A DNA stretch of 64,000 nucleotides from Lactifluus volemus (taxonomy: Eukaryota; Basidiomycota; Agaricomycetes; Russulales; Russulaceae): contig WTXI01000010.1 of the NCBI GenBank assembly GCA_022376515.1, positions 434,001 to 498,000 of the forward strand. The letters run 5' to 3'. Position numbers and translations under genes: made by a program. Shown one piece after another: positions 1-12,413 of this stretch (its first letter is position 1; each line of letters begins with the position of its first letter). The notes under the pieces were generated by a model, which did no database searches, had not been told where the DNA came from, and saw only the letters and a list, made by a program, of their open reading frames with translations.

Positions 1-37
1 TCTTCAGTTGTTTGAGAGGCGGCATCATCTTCTGTTG

Positions 38-1076
38 ATGAATCGTCGGTCGCCATTTTGGTTTCTGCTAAACGTGCGCGCGCGCTCCTTTGCACAACAC
101 GTGCTGATTACTTACAAGTACTCTTTACCCCCATCCATGATGTCGCGGCGAATATCGGTCACAGCTTCAACGCGCAGTCATTTTTTTGACTTGATCATGG
201 GAAGCAGAACGTTCTCTTCTCGACGCGTCCAAGACGTCTTTTCTTCTCCAAACACCGCCGAATTTGTTGCCGCGGCGGGTTCTGCGTCGTCGATTCCGCG
301 CTCAATGGGACTTCCAGAGGTAGCGTAGTGATATACATTTCAGCATTCGCCTTACTCAATGTACATTATTGAAGGTTGTTGTAACAGGTGTAGTCAATAC
401 GCCGTCGCCGGGTCAGACTAAGTAGTAACTCCCGGTAGGACGGGCCAATGTTGGCAAGTCTACGCTGCTGAATGCAGTAACGAAGCGGAGGAGACTAGTT
501 GCTTCCAGTAAGAAGCCTGTACGTTTCCCGTTCTCTGCCACACGGGCCGACTTTTTGATTCCATCCTGCTAGGGTCGTACCAAAACTTTGAATTTCTTCC
601 GTTAAGTCGCCAACTCATCTTGGTTGATGCTCCCGGTTACGGTCATCGCGGCCGTCCAGAATGGGGTCAACTTTTTGATCATTATCTTAATACTCGGCGA
701 GAGTGAGTGAGAGTCATTCCTGTCCTGGGGTAAGGGTCATTTATTTAACTATTCTAGGCTATCTCGAGTCTACATTCTAATCAATGCAAAACATGGCATC
801 AATCAAGCGGACAAACTCATGTTGCAAGATTTGGATCAGAGGATTCAATCTGGCCTTTTCAGGTGGACACTCCAAGCGATCATTACAAAAGCGGATCTTG
901 TCCCGTTGGAAACACTTGACACGGCCATATCGAGCATCAAACAGTCCATTTTTGATAATGCTCCCACTTGTCTACCTCCTATCATCACTTCATCGGTCAA
1001 GTCTACCGGGCTTGGTATCGATGACGTGAGAAGATCTATAGTCGAAGCTTGCGGCTTGGCGCGTTCAATCCGTTAG
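38..1076 (+). CDS. EngB/YihA-type mitochondrial GTPase (frame broken by one missing base)
   Basis: Small TRAFAC GTPase of the EngB/YihA family; bacterial EngB helps large-subunit ribosome assembly, and fungal relatives act in mitochondria. Four exons can be followed. The G1 loop reads GRANVGKST after two introns, the G3 motif is DAPGYG, the G4 motif is TKAD, and the last exon ends in a TAG stop. The N-terminus (MNRRSPFWFLLNVRARSFAQ) is arginine-rich without acidic residues, like a mitochondrial presequence. I chose the ATG at 38 because the upstream reading frame has no other ATG inside the window; a more distant start cannot be excluded. At about position 602 the frame breaks between FFR and SRQL; one extra T restores it. 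The gene converges on the pirin gene with 81 bases between stops. Confidence 0.85.
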
Positions 1077-1157
1077 GTACCTTACGTGATTCTGGCTTTC
1101 ACTATACAGTAACTTACACATAGTCCTACACCTGCGTAATCATAGAACAAAGAAGCC

Positions 1158-2130
1158 TCATTCAAGTCCAACATCGAAGAGCAAAACCTCTGCAACAGAA
1201 CTGCCCAAGTTGGTCATCCGTAGTTCCTCTCTCGGTGCCGCGTGAACAAATACGCCGTCCCCTTCTCTCATCTCGACTGACTGGTTCCCAATTTCCACTC
1301 GTACGTGGGCACCCAGGGCTACACCCTGATTGAACCCCGATGATTGCACGACTTGTATGTATGCCTTGCGCTCTCCTTCCAACCGAGGCATCTCCCGGGA
1401 GATTATCCGGTTGGGTGACAAGACTGTGGCGTAGAATGCCACGTCGGACTGAACGGGCGCTGGTCCGTCTCCATCTCGATCTGTCGACACCCCATCTGAC
1501 CCCACGGGAGCGACGAGAAGCGCCCACTTGTCCTGCTTCTCTTCTTCTGTGAAGTGCCTGCGAACCTGTCATTTCTACACGATTCTAGTCGGCTTATGGC
1601 ACGTATACTTACCGTGTAAAGTATGCCGGCTGGAGGGAAGCCTTCCAGGGGAATGCCCAGATCTGTATCAAATGGTTATCCTCATCCCCATTGCAGACCT
1701 CGCTGTGACGAATCCCGGTCCCGGCGGAGGTGAGCTGAACATCTCCTCGTTTCAAGATTTCCACGTTACCCATGTTGTCCTGGCTGCCAGAGAAAAATTC
1801 GTCAGTCAACTCGGCGGAGTATGTCCATTAAGACCGACTCACTGTTTGAGCTCTCCCCGAACGATGTAAGAGAAGATCTCCATTTCCCGATGCGAGTGAA
1901 ATCCAAAGCCATTCTCAGCTTTGATACGGTCTTCGTTGATGATTCGCAGCCTTCCGAAAGATTCGAGACCATCGGCAAGATATTCCCTGTACGCCCGAAT
2001 TCAGTCAACACAACACTTTTACTCTCTACAGCACTTACGGAGGTACCGCAAACGTATACAGCGCTTCAAGCCAGTCAGTTGGACGTCCACCTCCGCGTTT
2101 GGAGTTCTCCCGGAGTTCAAGTTTGGTCAT
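1158..2130 (-). CDS. Pirin-family protein
   Basis: Bicupin of the pirin family, iron-binding nuclear cofactors or quercetin dioxygenase-like enzymes. Visible family motifs are DWLEALYTF near the N-terminus, FGFHSHREMEIFSYIVRGEL (the metal-binding His/His/Glu cluster), the HQDNMGN segment, and SAGTGIRHSEVCN with the next metal histidine. The C-terminal cupin half runs to a GLE-stop. Four or more exons join in frame: for example GTGAGT after GELK, and an intron between PAYFTR and HFTEEEKQDKW. The start ATG at 2130 begins MTKLELREN. The gene is head-to-head with RSA4 (226 bases between starts). The enzymatic substrate, if any, is not visible from sequence. Confidence 0.88.
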
Positions 2131-2356
2131 ATGGAATAAGGTGCTGCTGGCTAGTTGATAGTAAACTACAAGACTTTATATCCGTCATATTGGTTGGTCA
2201 GCGCGCGCTATTGATGACCGAATGGGACCTGGTGATGACCACCGCTGATTATCGTACGGACGGGACGGATACAATCGTGACTGGTTAACTTAGTCATATG
2301 AGCTCAACCAATGGTAGTGAGATATCGTAATCTTCATCTATTTTTGGACCTCTCCT

Positions 2357-4383
2357 ATGGCTGCTTTGCTTCCTCCTCCCAAGCGACAAAAAGTATATCA
2401 TGGTATTCCAGAACCAGAGAATCCTCCTATAGAAAAATCTCCCAATGTCATTGTTCAATTTGTATCAGAGGAAGATGGCTCGGCTTTGGCCCCTGCAGTC
2501 AGCTTGCCCGCTAATATCTCGCGGGACGATTTACAGGGTCTCGTGAACAATTTGACGTGCAAGGTGTGCTCTATTCCTGTTCCAACCTGAACTCATTCGA
2601 CCCTGAATGTGACGCCAAGGCAGACGAACCCGTGCCTTTTCAATTCCACGCTGTCCTACCAGCTGATGTGGTCAATACAGAATCTACTCGGATCGTCATA
2701 TCAAAGTCGATCGAGGCGGATGTCCTTTCGCACCCGTCTCACGCCTTTTCGCCCGAAGATATCCTCGTCGTCCATTGTTCTCCGCAATCCGTCTTTCGGG
2801 TTAGACCAGCCACCCGATGCTCATCTTCTCTGTCCGGTGAAGTTTTCTTTGGCTCACCGCGCCTCAGTGTTCCTGACACCGCCTACATTCTTTTCAGGAC
2901 ACTCGTCGCCTATACTATGCGCATCTTTTTCTCCTACGGGGAACCTCCTTGCAACAGGCTCAGGAGACACTAATGCACGCCTGTGGGATCTGTTCACCGA
3001 AACCCCTTCACACACATTGTCCGGCCACAAGGGGTGGGTCTTATGCGTCGAGTGGGAGGCCCTCGAACGAAAGCTGGCTACGGGAGGACATGACAGCCAT
3101 GTAAGTCCATGCGCTCCAAAACGCTTTTCTCCTCTCATCTTCGCCAGGTTCGAATATGGGATCCAAGACCGGAAAGCCCATCGGCGACGCCCTAAAGGGT
3201 CACTCAAAGTGGATCACGTCTCTGTCCTGGGAACCAATACATATGTGGGGCCAAGCATCGTGTTCTTCGGCCCTCAGGCTGACTTGCTTTCTTCAGAAAC
3301 CCCATTCCCCCCGGCTAGCGTCTTCCTCCAAGGATGGTACCGTGAAGGTGTGGGCGATCTCTACGCGGCGCTTAGAGTATACTTTGGGTGGTCATTCCGC
3401 GAGCGTGAACGTTGTGCGATGGGGAGGTGGAGGATCAACGGTAAAGGTGTGCTATACACCGCTTCGTCAGACCGCACGGTCCGTATCTGGGATGCGAGTG
3501 GTGTAGGTCTGCACTTTGAAACATTCTGGTCTTAAAACGACTGAAGTTCCATGCTTTTAGGGCAGGCCACTCCACACGTTGAAAGATCATGCACACTGGG
3601 TGACCACACTCTCCCTAAACACCGACTTTGTTTTGCGTACTGGACCCTTTGACCATACCGGGAAGCGACCATCCTCTGATCAAGAAGGTTCTTTTCTGTA
3701 TATATGGGATATGACAAGGTTTAATAACTCTTGCTTTCACCTAGCTCAATCCCGTGCTTCGGCGCGATATAATGACCTCGTGTCTTCTACGTCGGAACTT
3801 ATGATCACCGGCTCTGACGATCACACGCTCTTCCTGTGGTCACTCTTCCCTTCGCGTTCAGATTCTATTACGCCCTCTGGGGTCGCAGCATCGAACGGGG
3901 GAAAACTCAAACCCTTGGCGCGCTTGACCGGACACCAGCGTCAGGTTGCACATGTTGCTTTCAGCCCTGATGGACGATGGGTGGCAAGTGCTGCATGGGA
4001 CAACAGCGTGCGTTTATGGGAAGGGCGTACGGGCAAATTCGTGGCGACTCTTCGAGGACACGTTGGTGCTGTGTACAGGCTTGCATGGTCGGCCGACTCT
4101 CGGCTCCTCGTCAGTGCAAGTAAAGATACCACACTCAAGGTGCAGCCTCTACCGGTGTTTGTGGTCCCAAAACTGATGTGTTCGTGCTCCAGATCTGGGA
4201 CCTCAAGACGTACAAAATCAAAACAGACCTTCCTGGTCACACCGATGAAGTATATTGTGTCGACTTTGTGGCGGATAAGATAGTCAGTGGGGGGCGTGAT
4301 CGTACAGTAAAAATGTAAGCACTCTCGATGATGTTGCGATACCGAACGATTCTGAGACCGTTAACTCCAGATGGAAAAACTAA
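2357..4383 (+). CDS. RSA4: Notchless/Rsa4 WD40 ribosome assembly factor (three frame breaks)
   Basis: 60S pre-ribosome factor. Its N-terminal NLE/UBL domain engages the MIDAS domain of the Rea1 ATPase, and its WD40 propeller sits on the pre-60S particle. Exon 1 gives MAALLPPPKRQKV and the NLE domain (VIVQFVSEEDG, then TRIVISKSIEADVLSHP). WD repeats follow, with GHSSPILCASFSPTGNLLA, GDTNARLWD, SSDRTVRIWD, GSDDHTLFLW and a last GGRDRTVKIW followed by KN-stop. The final exon is only a few codons after a GTAAGC...CCAG intron. The reading frame needs one added base at about 3164 (AA to AAA), at the C run 3307-3312, and at about 3432 (GG to GGG) to match the family. I treat these as sequence errors. 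A gene caller would probably model this locus badly. Confidence 0.93.
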
Positions 4384-5333
4384 GTGGCCATTTGGTGGTT
4401 AACTCTAGGTTATAGTCCAAGGCACGCTTCATACTGCATTTAGAAATGACTGAATAGATGCCATGTGATGTCTCACATGCCATTTATACTAATTTCAATT
4501 GCTTCTAACTTGACCTTGTCCTTTGCGTTTTTGACGTCACTCGCTTGCAAGCCAAAAAGTGCAAAAGCCCCCTGTTGGCGAGTTGTAGCCACTCATGATC
4601 ATGATATGCCTACTCGCGTGATCTGTATCAGGTCTCTCGGGACGATGTATACGTTGTAGTAGGACTTGTTGCCAAGCACGTCATCATATTGGTTCCTGAC
4701 TTTCAGGTCACAGAAGCATTGCGCCGCAGTTTAATGTCATTTTGGAGAGGAAGGCGGAGATACGAGATTTGAACGTAAAGTAACTTTGGACGTTTTTCAG
4801 CGGGTAAGACCAAAAGCGTCCGATGTCCGGCCGCTTAATGAGTCCTCATTTTTAATGCTCACGTATGGATGTGGTCATCCAGTCAGCGCCCTACTCATCT
4901 ATTTGTCGTCACGGGCCAGGTTTCATGCGAACACTTTAACAGGTGACGACCGAGAACGTTCCGGAAACAAGAGTCTAACGTCGTAAACTGGGGGAAAAGG
5001 AGAAAGTAACGTAAATGGATGTGTTTGGGGTAGTTCCCCATGAGACTGTTACGGGTAGCTGAGAAACGGGTATACGACAAGACATACATTAACTCAAATA
5101 CTGGCCGTAGGTAGGCACGAAAAAAGGATGTGTATCGGTCATTTGTGAATGCACGAACGGGGGGGGGAGGGGATCCTGGGAGATTGGGGATGGCTGACCC
5201 GAGTCGGTCTGGCACTTGGCATTGATTGAATTAATTCCACGTCATCATCACACGCACCACTTTCTCATCCAACGACACCACACATACATTACAACCACCC
5301 CAATCTTTTTCTTTTCTTTTTTTTAATTACCCA
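4384..5333. other. Intergenic stretch, no gene seen
   Basis: About 950 bases between RSA4 and the next gene. The open frames here are short and show no recognisable motif. A pyrimidine-rich tract (about 5305-5327) directly precedes the ATG at 5334, as is usual near fungal transcription starts. A G10 run lies near 5160. Confidence 0.6.
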
Positions 5334-7376
5334 ATGGATGACGATGAGCCGTCTCAACGCTTAACGTTACAGTACCACAATAACGCTTCGTCCCCACTGG
5401 CATTAACAGCTACTTTCGACATGCCGGATTATCATCATCATCATCTTCCATTTCGAAGAGTAAAACCACTTCCAAAACGCAAACGCAGCTCTCCCGAACC
5501 GTTACCACACCCCTTCGACAATAACAATGACGACGACGACGATGACGACGGTGATGGCAATGATGATGATGATGAGAATGATGCCATATTGCCCCAACAA
5601 CACCCCATCTTACCGCCGCCGCCTGGTCCAGATGCCACCGCGGAGGAGCTGATCGCACATGCAGAAGTTTTATCTGCGCAAGTCACCTTTCAGTCCTACT
5701 TCCTCCCCTCCCTCAGCGGCCTTCCAGATTTCACCCGCAGTTCCAGCACCAGCACCAGCACCGGCGGCGGTAGTGGTAGTGGTAGTGTGGAGACCACCAT
5801 AGAGACGACGACGGTCAACGTCCTCGACATGACGCTACCCACCGCCAAGGAAACGGTAGAAGGAATCGATCAGGTGGATCAAATGCAGCAACAAGGCAAC
5901 GCTAAAAAACGTAAAGTACCCGCGCATCTTTCCGGCTCGCAGATGGGGCCCGACTCTGCAGACGTGCATTCGGGCGAGGAGGAGCTGTCTGGGACTGAAA
6001 AGGGGACGTTCCTTCCCAATGGTGGCGGTAGCGATCACTTTGCGTCCTCCTCCACAGAAGCGGCCGCGGCGACGGCGGGAGCCCCTGAGAAGGACGGACG
6101 GTCACCGTCCGGTACGGAGGTAGAAGAACGTCGTCCTTATCGTCGTCGAGTCAAGATGCTGCCTGCTACGATGGTAGGTCTGCGACAGAAGGAGATGCTC
6201 AAGCATCGGAGACGGCAGCTGGCCGCCGCATTGATTATGCCTCCCTCGCTCGGTGACTCGCTCGCGCTGGATCAGGCACTATTGGCCAACTATACACTTG
6301 ACGAGAAACTCTCTTCCGATATGAGCAGAAATGCGCGTCTCAAGTCACGATGGGTGCGCAGGCGTGCATCACGCGTGGTCCGTCGGCATCGCACGTTGGC
6401 ACCCCCCGCAGCCCGTTCCGAGCTGACCCGTCGTATCTTTCCCGATGGTAAATTTACATTCATAAGTCTTAACACAGGTGTGTGGCTTTTTATGTTTTTT
6501 GATCGACCCATGCAAATAGCATGTGGACGCATTTCGATTGTTTGATGGCGTCTCATCTCATCAGCTTCGGAGCGCCTCGTCGCGACCCGTGCCGAATACA
6601 CGGTCTTGTATGACCGCTTCGAGTATGAACTGGCACGGCAGGTCGACAAGGCTGCGGAGAGTGCAAAGAAAAACGCAGCCGTTGGTACTGGTGCCGCAGC
6701 TAAGCGTGGGGAACGAGCGACGCGCAAGGTTCGTGCGATAACTCAAGACGTGCAAGACACGACGGAATCACCTCCGGTGACAAAACCAACTAGCTCTACG
6801 AAGACTTCGGGAAAGAAGAAGAAGCGGTCAGCATTGGCCAACGCGTCGAACCCTCATCACCTTCGCAATTACGTTCCGTCGCGGATGCCAAATGAGGGCC
6901 ACCTAAGCGCGGCGCAGCTGGGTGCCAACACGCAAAAGTTGCTGAGCCCGCTTCCTCTTCTTTTCCTGTCGGCACAAATACCGCCGAGGCGGGGTAATAA
7001 CACGCAGCCGCGGGGGTCATGGGCGACAGCGGCGGCGGCGGTTGGGTCGCAGCTGGGGAATCCAGCGGAGGAGTGGATTTGCCCGACGTGTGAGTATCGA
7101 CTTTTTTATGGGGACGAAGAGGGATACCGGATAGGGGTACGGAACCGAAAAAAGATACTCAAACGTCGACGGCGAGCGCGGGAACGAGCGGCGGCGGCTG
7201 CGAACGGAAGCGGGACGGGAGTGGGCGTGCATGTGAAAGGAAGCGGATTCGATGACGAGGAAGATCTCGATATTGAACCGACCGGCTCGGGATTGGCGCT
7301 CAACCAGACCAGATTGGCCAAGTTTGAGCGGGACAAAGGCGGGGATAGACAACAACTGCAAGCTGAAGCTGGATAG
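5334..7376 (+). CDS. Conserved-looking hypothetical nuclear protein, acidic then highly basic
   Basis: I do not recognise a named family. Exon 1 starts at ATG 5334 (MDDDEPSQRLTL) and carries an Asp run (DDDDDDDGDGNDDDDEND), Ser/Thr/Gly-rich stretches, a KKRKV nuclear-localisation motif, and a basic region (RRPYRRRVKMLPATM and further Arg). An intron with a GTGTGTG donor near 6478 and a CATCAG acceptor near 6564 joins to SERLVATRAEYTVLYDRFEYEL. Exon 2 ends with a compact Cys-containing block (EEWICPTCEYRLFYGDEEGY), then RNRKKILKRRRRARERAAAA and a tail to the TAG-stop at 7376. The CxxC pair plus the aromatic/acidic block looks like the conserved core. The charge pattern suggests a chromatin or RNA-associated nuclear protein; this is inference only. 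Length is about 635 residues. Confidence 0.75.
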
Positions 7377-7947
7377 ACACCAAAACAAAAAATATATTAT
7401 TTTCACCGGCTTTCACGGCGAAGGAAGTGAGAACAAAGGAATCTTTTTTTTTTTTAATTTTTTTTTTCGCCTTGTTCCAAACTGTATTTGCAATAAATTT
7501 TAAGTATCATAGTAAGCGGTTGACTACAGGGTCGTAGTTCTCAAGTCCATCCATCACCCACGACGGCGAACAAGTGCATTTGTTGTTATACAAGTAGGTG
7601 ATATACCTCACTCATTCTTTGAACTGTCGGTTAAGCCCAGTGATTTCCTTTTCATCTTACCGCATCGAGCGCCTCAACCGCACGCTTGAAATTATACTTG
7701 ACCACCGAACTTGTCCTGACCCGTCGGCTAGGCCTCTAGTGCTCTCTCTCTCTCTCCGCCTCTAACAGATGTCGCCCTGCTTCTCCTGCTGCTGAACTCA
7801 TTTACCTCACCCTCGCACTCGGTCATTGCATTCCACACGTATCATGTCCTGTCAGTGTCATACCTGCCGCGTCGATAACGCTCTTTAACCTGCTTTTTGT
7901 TCCCCCCTCCCCCCCCATTCCCCTTCCCCCACACCTGTCCTTCACTC
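7377..7947. other. Intergenic with poly-T and CT-rich promoter tract
   Basis: No gene seen. Two T runs at 7443-7468 lie just after the preceding stop and fit a 3' UTR. A CT dinucleotide run near 7740-7757 and C-rich sequence at 7900-7935 lie upstream of the GATA-factor start and are probably promoter or 5' UTR. Confidence 0.5.
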
Positions 7948-9591
7948 ATGTCCTTCCTTCCCTTTCCTCAACGCTCACAATTTTCTCCAGCCTCCAGCAC
8001 CTCCTTTCGCCCTCCCGGTCAACACACCGCACCACCAACAGCGCGTCAGCAGGCCTATTCCTCCCTTGGCGAGGCTTTAGGCACCACCGAACGTCCCGTC
8101 CTCGCTTCTTACTCCCAACAACCTCCCCCGCCTTCCTCATCCTCCTTACCGATGCCCTCAGATGGTCGATATATGTATCAGCATCAACAACAAGGAATGT
8201 CCCCTTATGACTACTCGTCCTATCCGCCCAACTCCTATGATGCATCTCAATTCCCCCAGACCCACCCCAGACAACACAGATCCTCTCAATCACACCCACC
8301 ACCACCCCCTTCCGACCATGTGCCCTACAACCCACCTCAACCCCACTATCACCCGTCCTACGGTTCTGCCCCTTATGCTGTCCAACATCCCGCGCCGCCT
8401 CAATGGAACGGTGAAGGCTGGACCCACTTCAGTCAGCCTGTGGCACCACCGGCGTCCGTCCAAGAAACACCGGCACAGCCTCCTTCCAGTCGACCGGAAC
8501 CTCCCGCCGCTGCCGCGCCTGCCCCAGCGCCTGCACCAACACCCGCCTCCGCGTCCTCTTCACGCGTATATGCTGCTGCTGCCTCCCCACAGCCGCAACC
8601 CACAAACACTGAAATGCGGCGAGCCGCTGGAACGCCCAAGAGCGCAGACCCACCTTCCCAACCCAAGCGCAAGCCGCGGGAGAAAGAAGCTGCCACCCCT
8701 CGGCACTCGTCACCACTGGCGTCCGCATCACTGGCATCAACCTCGCTGGATATTGATTTCGGAAAGGCATGTGTTTTCCTTCATTTCCACGTGTGAATTG
8801 ATTGTGTTGATGAATTTATAATGCGTGCCTGGGACGCTCTAGTTGATAGAGTCGTATCGTATCATCATCGATACGACCACCGCATTACGGAGCGACCCTG
8901 CCGCTGGGCAGGGTCGACCCCCATCGTTGGACGCACTCCAGAGGATTAGTCAATCTGCCGCTCTCGGTGTCCGGTTGCTGGGATCCCCACCTAGTACCGA
9001 ATCGCCAGGGGCGGTGCCCCCTACTGAACCTCCGGTTGCAACCCCCGGCAATTCTGAAGAAGGCGACGGGGCTGCGAAGCGACAGGCATGTTCAACCAGT
9101 TCAACTCCATCAGGCTTAGTCGCTTACTCGCCTGCTTTGCTGGATTTAGAAAGCGGAGGCGGCGGCGCCTGTACCAGAGGGGCAGACCTGTTTGGGTTGC
9201 AACGCGACTTCAACCCCAGAATGGCGGCGGGGTCCTCTAGGTCTGTCCTCTAACTCCCCCCCCCCCCCCCCCTTCCTTTGGATGGCCTCGTGTCGGTCTC
9301 AGTTGATCGGTCCGTACAGGTCCCCGTACATTGTGTAATGCATGTGGGCTCGTGTATGCCAAGCTTGTACGTCAAAAGGTGTCAACTAGAGTGCCTTATC
9401 TTTTGCAAACCCTCTTCTTTTGATAACCACAGATTAAAAAACGGAAACGGGATGCCGCACGTCGCGCAGCGAATACCCAAGACACGAACGATGGTGCCGC
9501 GGCCGACGACGCAGGATATCCGTCTAGCGGCGATGAGGACGAGTCTGCATCGCAAGAGTTTCGGATGGAGGATGACCATAGCCGAGGCTGA
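7948..9591 (+). CDS. GATA-type zinc-finger transcription factor
   Basis: Sequence-specific DNA-binding regulator. I use ATG 7948 (MSFLPFPQRSQ); the frame is open upstream but has no earlier ATG. Exon 1 is Pro/Gln/Ser/Ala-rich and probably disordered. Exon 2 (8843-9085) encodes LIESYRIIIDTTTALR, probably helical. Exons 9150-9240 and 9320-9366 together make one finger: TCLGCNATSTPEWRRGPLG then PRTLCNACGLVYAKL. The pattern is Cx2C-x18-Cx2C, the 18-residue loop class. The last exon (9433-9591) gives a basic tail IKKRKRDAARRAA and an acidic end. Introns 1 and 2 most simply use GC-AG sites with the same GCATGT donor; intron 3 contains a C17 run (9256-9272). The target pathway (light, nitrogen or other) cannot be told. 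Confidence 0.85.
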
Positions 9592-11735
9592 CGCCACCTT
9601 GCTCCACACACCAACTTCGGCTAATTTCGGATAGGCGTACATTGTCGCAGTTCCACGCTGACGTTCTCTATTTCGCATTTGGGTGAGCTTCGTTTACAAT
9701 ATGGATTATCCATTTCGGCTTTTCTCTCGCAGCCGTGCGCGGTTTATGGGCCCAGCCGTGCCGATCAGATATACTCTAATGGGCCTCCGTCTCTATTTTT
9801 CCTTTCCGAGCACATGTACTTTCTTCTTGCGCGGTCGCGCTAATTCTGTCATTCTCCTGATCCCCCCCATCCTACTGCCAGTGAACCGTTTCTAGCGCAG
9901 GTCAATGCGTGCTAGGTTTTCACTTGGCCAACCCCCCTCCTCCATCCCTTGTTTTATATACCACCGGTATTGGCCAAGGTGATAATGGTAAGATATCGAG
10001 TCAGTTTTGACCGTTGATATCTCGTATACCGACCCTGTACGTTGCCGTCGCTCAGTCGCAACAAAGTGCGGGTCCTGAGAGGCGACCGTGAGTAGTCCGA
10101 AGCAGTTCTGAAACCTCGGAGACTCCCAACCAACGGTTATATTGCACAAAACCGTTCCTCCGCGGCCGCGTTGAACCCGTGCGCGTCTTTTTGCAACCAC
10201 GACACTCGGGTTTGACCGCGTCGATCTCAGAGGAGCGGCGCCACAAAACCTTGGTGCTGTACCCGTCGTCCACTGGCGTTCTGCACCGAAATTTCTACCC
10301 ATCAACCCTGCACCCCTCGCTCGTCGCGGTTTCCCCAAAAAATAAAATAGCAAAAGACGCGCATAAAGGCCACCAATCGTAATGTTTTCGTGAGACGACA
10401 AAGCAAGGTTTGCGGTCGCTCGTGCTCGTGCATGATCGTCGCCTCTCGATTGGGTCCTAGGAATGCTAACGACGAGAGCGCTCAAGCTCAGCAGATACGT
10501 TCCTCGACACATTTTCTTTTATTGTGTCTTCTCTTTTATCTATAACTCCAAAGGCCTCGGCGAATGACTCCTAGAGTCTTTTCCTGGCGGCGCAGGCCAA
10601 CGCCACACAAGTACCGTAATGCTAAGCAAACACCTGGTAGGCCTCGTGTGGGTTTTGGGTCTTGTGTGGTGGTGCGTTATCGTTGTACGGGAGGGTGTAC
10701 ACAAGGTTAACTCCGGAAAACACGACCATTGCCACTTTGAGTCGCCTTTGAACTTGCTGAACCTGAACCTACGCGCATATGCCTTTCCGGCCTTGTTCCT
10801 TTGACACGGACGTAAGAACTTTACTTGTACCGTAAACAGTAAAACCGCTCCAAATCTTTGGGGGTCAGCCTTTGCATTTTCATTCACTTGGCAAGCTTTT
10901 TCCGGCTTGGCAATCTTTTTTGATTGATATAATACGGTATCAAACAGAGAGATTACCACCGAGGTGACCGAGGACGGTAGGGTAGATCAAATGGGGGGGG
11001 GGAAACTGTTCTCCGCCCTCCCCTACCAATTTAGTGTAGTTTACTCGAAAGTTGAAACGGCTTTTTTTTTACAATTGTGCAAACTGCGATATGTCGTGAG
11101 TTTGCAACGGGTCAATTGCTACCGTCGCCACTGGTACCTCATGATCCTCATCATTAAGATAAGTGTGTCGCACCCCACTCTCCCGGGCCTTTTTCTCCCC
11201 TTCCCTCTCTTCTCCTCTCTCCGACACTGTTACCCACCCTCCACGCTGGAATGAAAATGCACATGCACGTGGGCGTCTTTCATACTTAATTTTGCGACTT
11301 GCTGATCCAGATGATGATATTAAAAAAATAACGACAAACCCTCAAGTTTCCTTACTTGTAAAATTAAAAAAGTTGGGCGCTGAAAGACTGATTTAGGTAT
11401 GCCCGCTTTTCTGATGGGTTTGAACCCTGAGTGAAGGGTTGGAAAGATGATAACGCGACTCGCCCCCAAGACCAGCGATCCAAATATCCGATGAGAGAGA
11501 GAGAGAGAGACAGGGCCATGGTACAAATATACAAGGTAGGATATAAAAAAAAAAAGGTTGTACGAACTATGATAACCAAGTCGAGGTATAAAAAAAAAAG
11601 GGTGGGGAAAGGTAATATGACGAGGGGTAAAAAAACAAATGGCACGAGGTAGAGGTAGTGAAAACGCGATGACATGCGGCGACCTTTCCTCACATCATGC
11701 TCAATAGACTAACCCCAGTCACCAAAACTGCCCGA
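9592..11735. other. 2.1 kb convergent intergenic region, no gene supported
   Basis: Lies between the 3' ends of the GATA factor and SPT20. It holds homopolymer and simple repeats (G8 near 10993, GA repeat near 11494-11510, A runs near 11548 and 11590). The longest open frame (9892-10512, minus, about 200 codons) is Arg/Gly-rich with no motif and no splice context; I do not accept it as a gene. Confidence 0.5.
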
Positions 11736-12381
11736 TCACCGGGCACCTGCTCCCTGAGACTGAGCCTGTGCCTGCGCCTGCGCCTGAGCTTGTGCATGTG
11801 CATGCGCTTGCCGGAGTGCCGCCAGTTGCCATTGGCGTATATCGTACTGTTGTTGTTGCCCGACGCCGTGGACGGCGCCACCTTGGGCCGCCCGATACTG
11901 GGCCTGCATACGTTGCAGCTGCATCTGCATTTCCGGGAAGGACGCTTGCTGCGTCGCATCCCGAGTCTGCCCCTGACCCGGGATTTGTTGTTGTTGTTGT
12001 TGCTGTTGTTGCTGTTGCTGGAGATGGGTCGCATACATGACCAAGTTCTGCCGCTGTTGGGGTGACTGCTGTGTCTGTCCGGGAGCTGCGAAGTGCTGTG
12101 GGACGGCGTGCTGGCCCTGGCCATTCACGTTAGGCATAGGCGAGCGAGTCGCGGCCTGCGGATTCCCGTTTGCACCAGCGGCTCCCGGAATCACAATAGG
12201 TGGCCGCGGTATAGGCGTTGCTTGTCCATTCTGCTGCTGCTGCTGTTGCTGAGCTTGTGCGTAGCGTGCTTGTGCTTGTTGAATCTGCGTGGGGGTAAGG
12301 TTGACGCCTTGAGTTTGTCCTGACATCTGTCCTTGTCCTTGAGCCTGAGCCTGAGCTTGAGCTTGAGCTTGGGCTTGGGCT

Positions 12382-12413
<32 letters not shown>

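Noticed and set aside
3245..3296. Alternative reading of the RSA4 locus as one unspliced frame (3156-3506)
   Set aside because: It would keep intron sequence inside a WD repeat; the spliced version plus one C matches the family at every position.
9892..10512. Minus-strand open frame of about 206 codons
   Set aside because: Arg/Gly-rich mixed composition, no motif, no splice context, lies in simple-sequence intergenic DNA.
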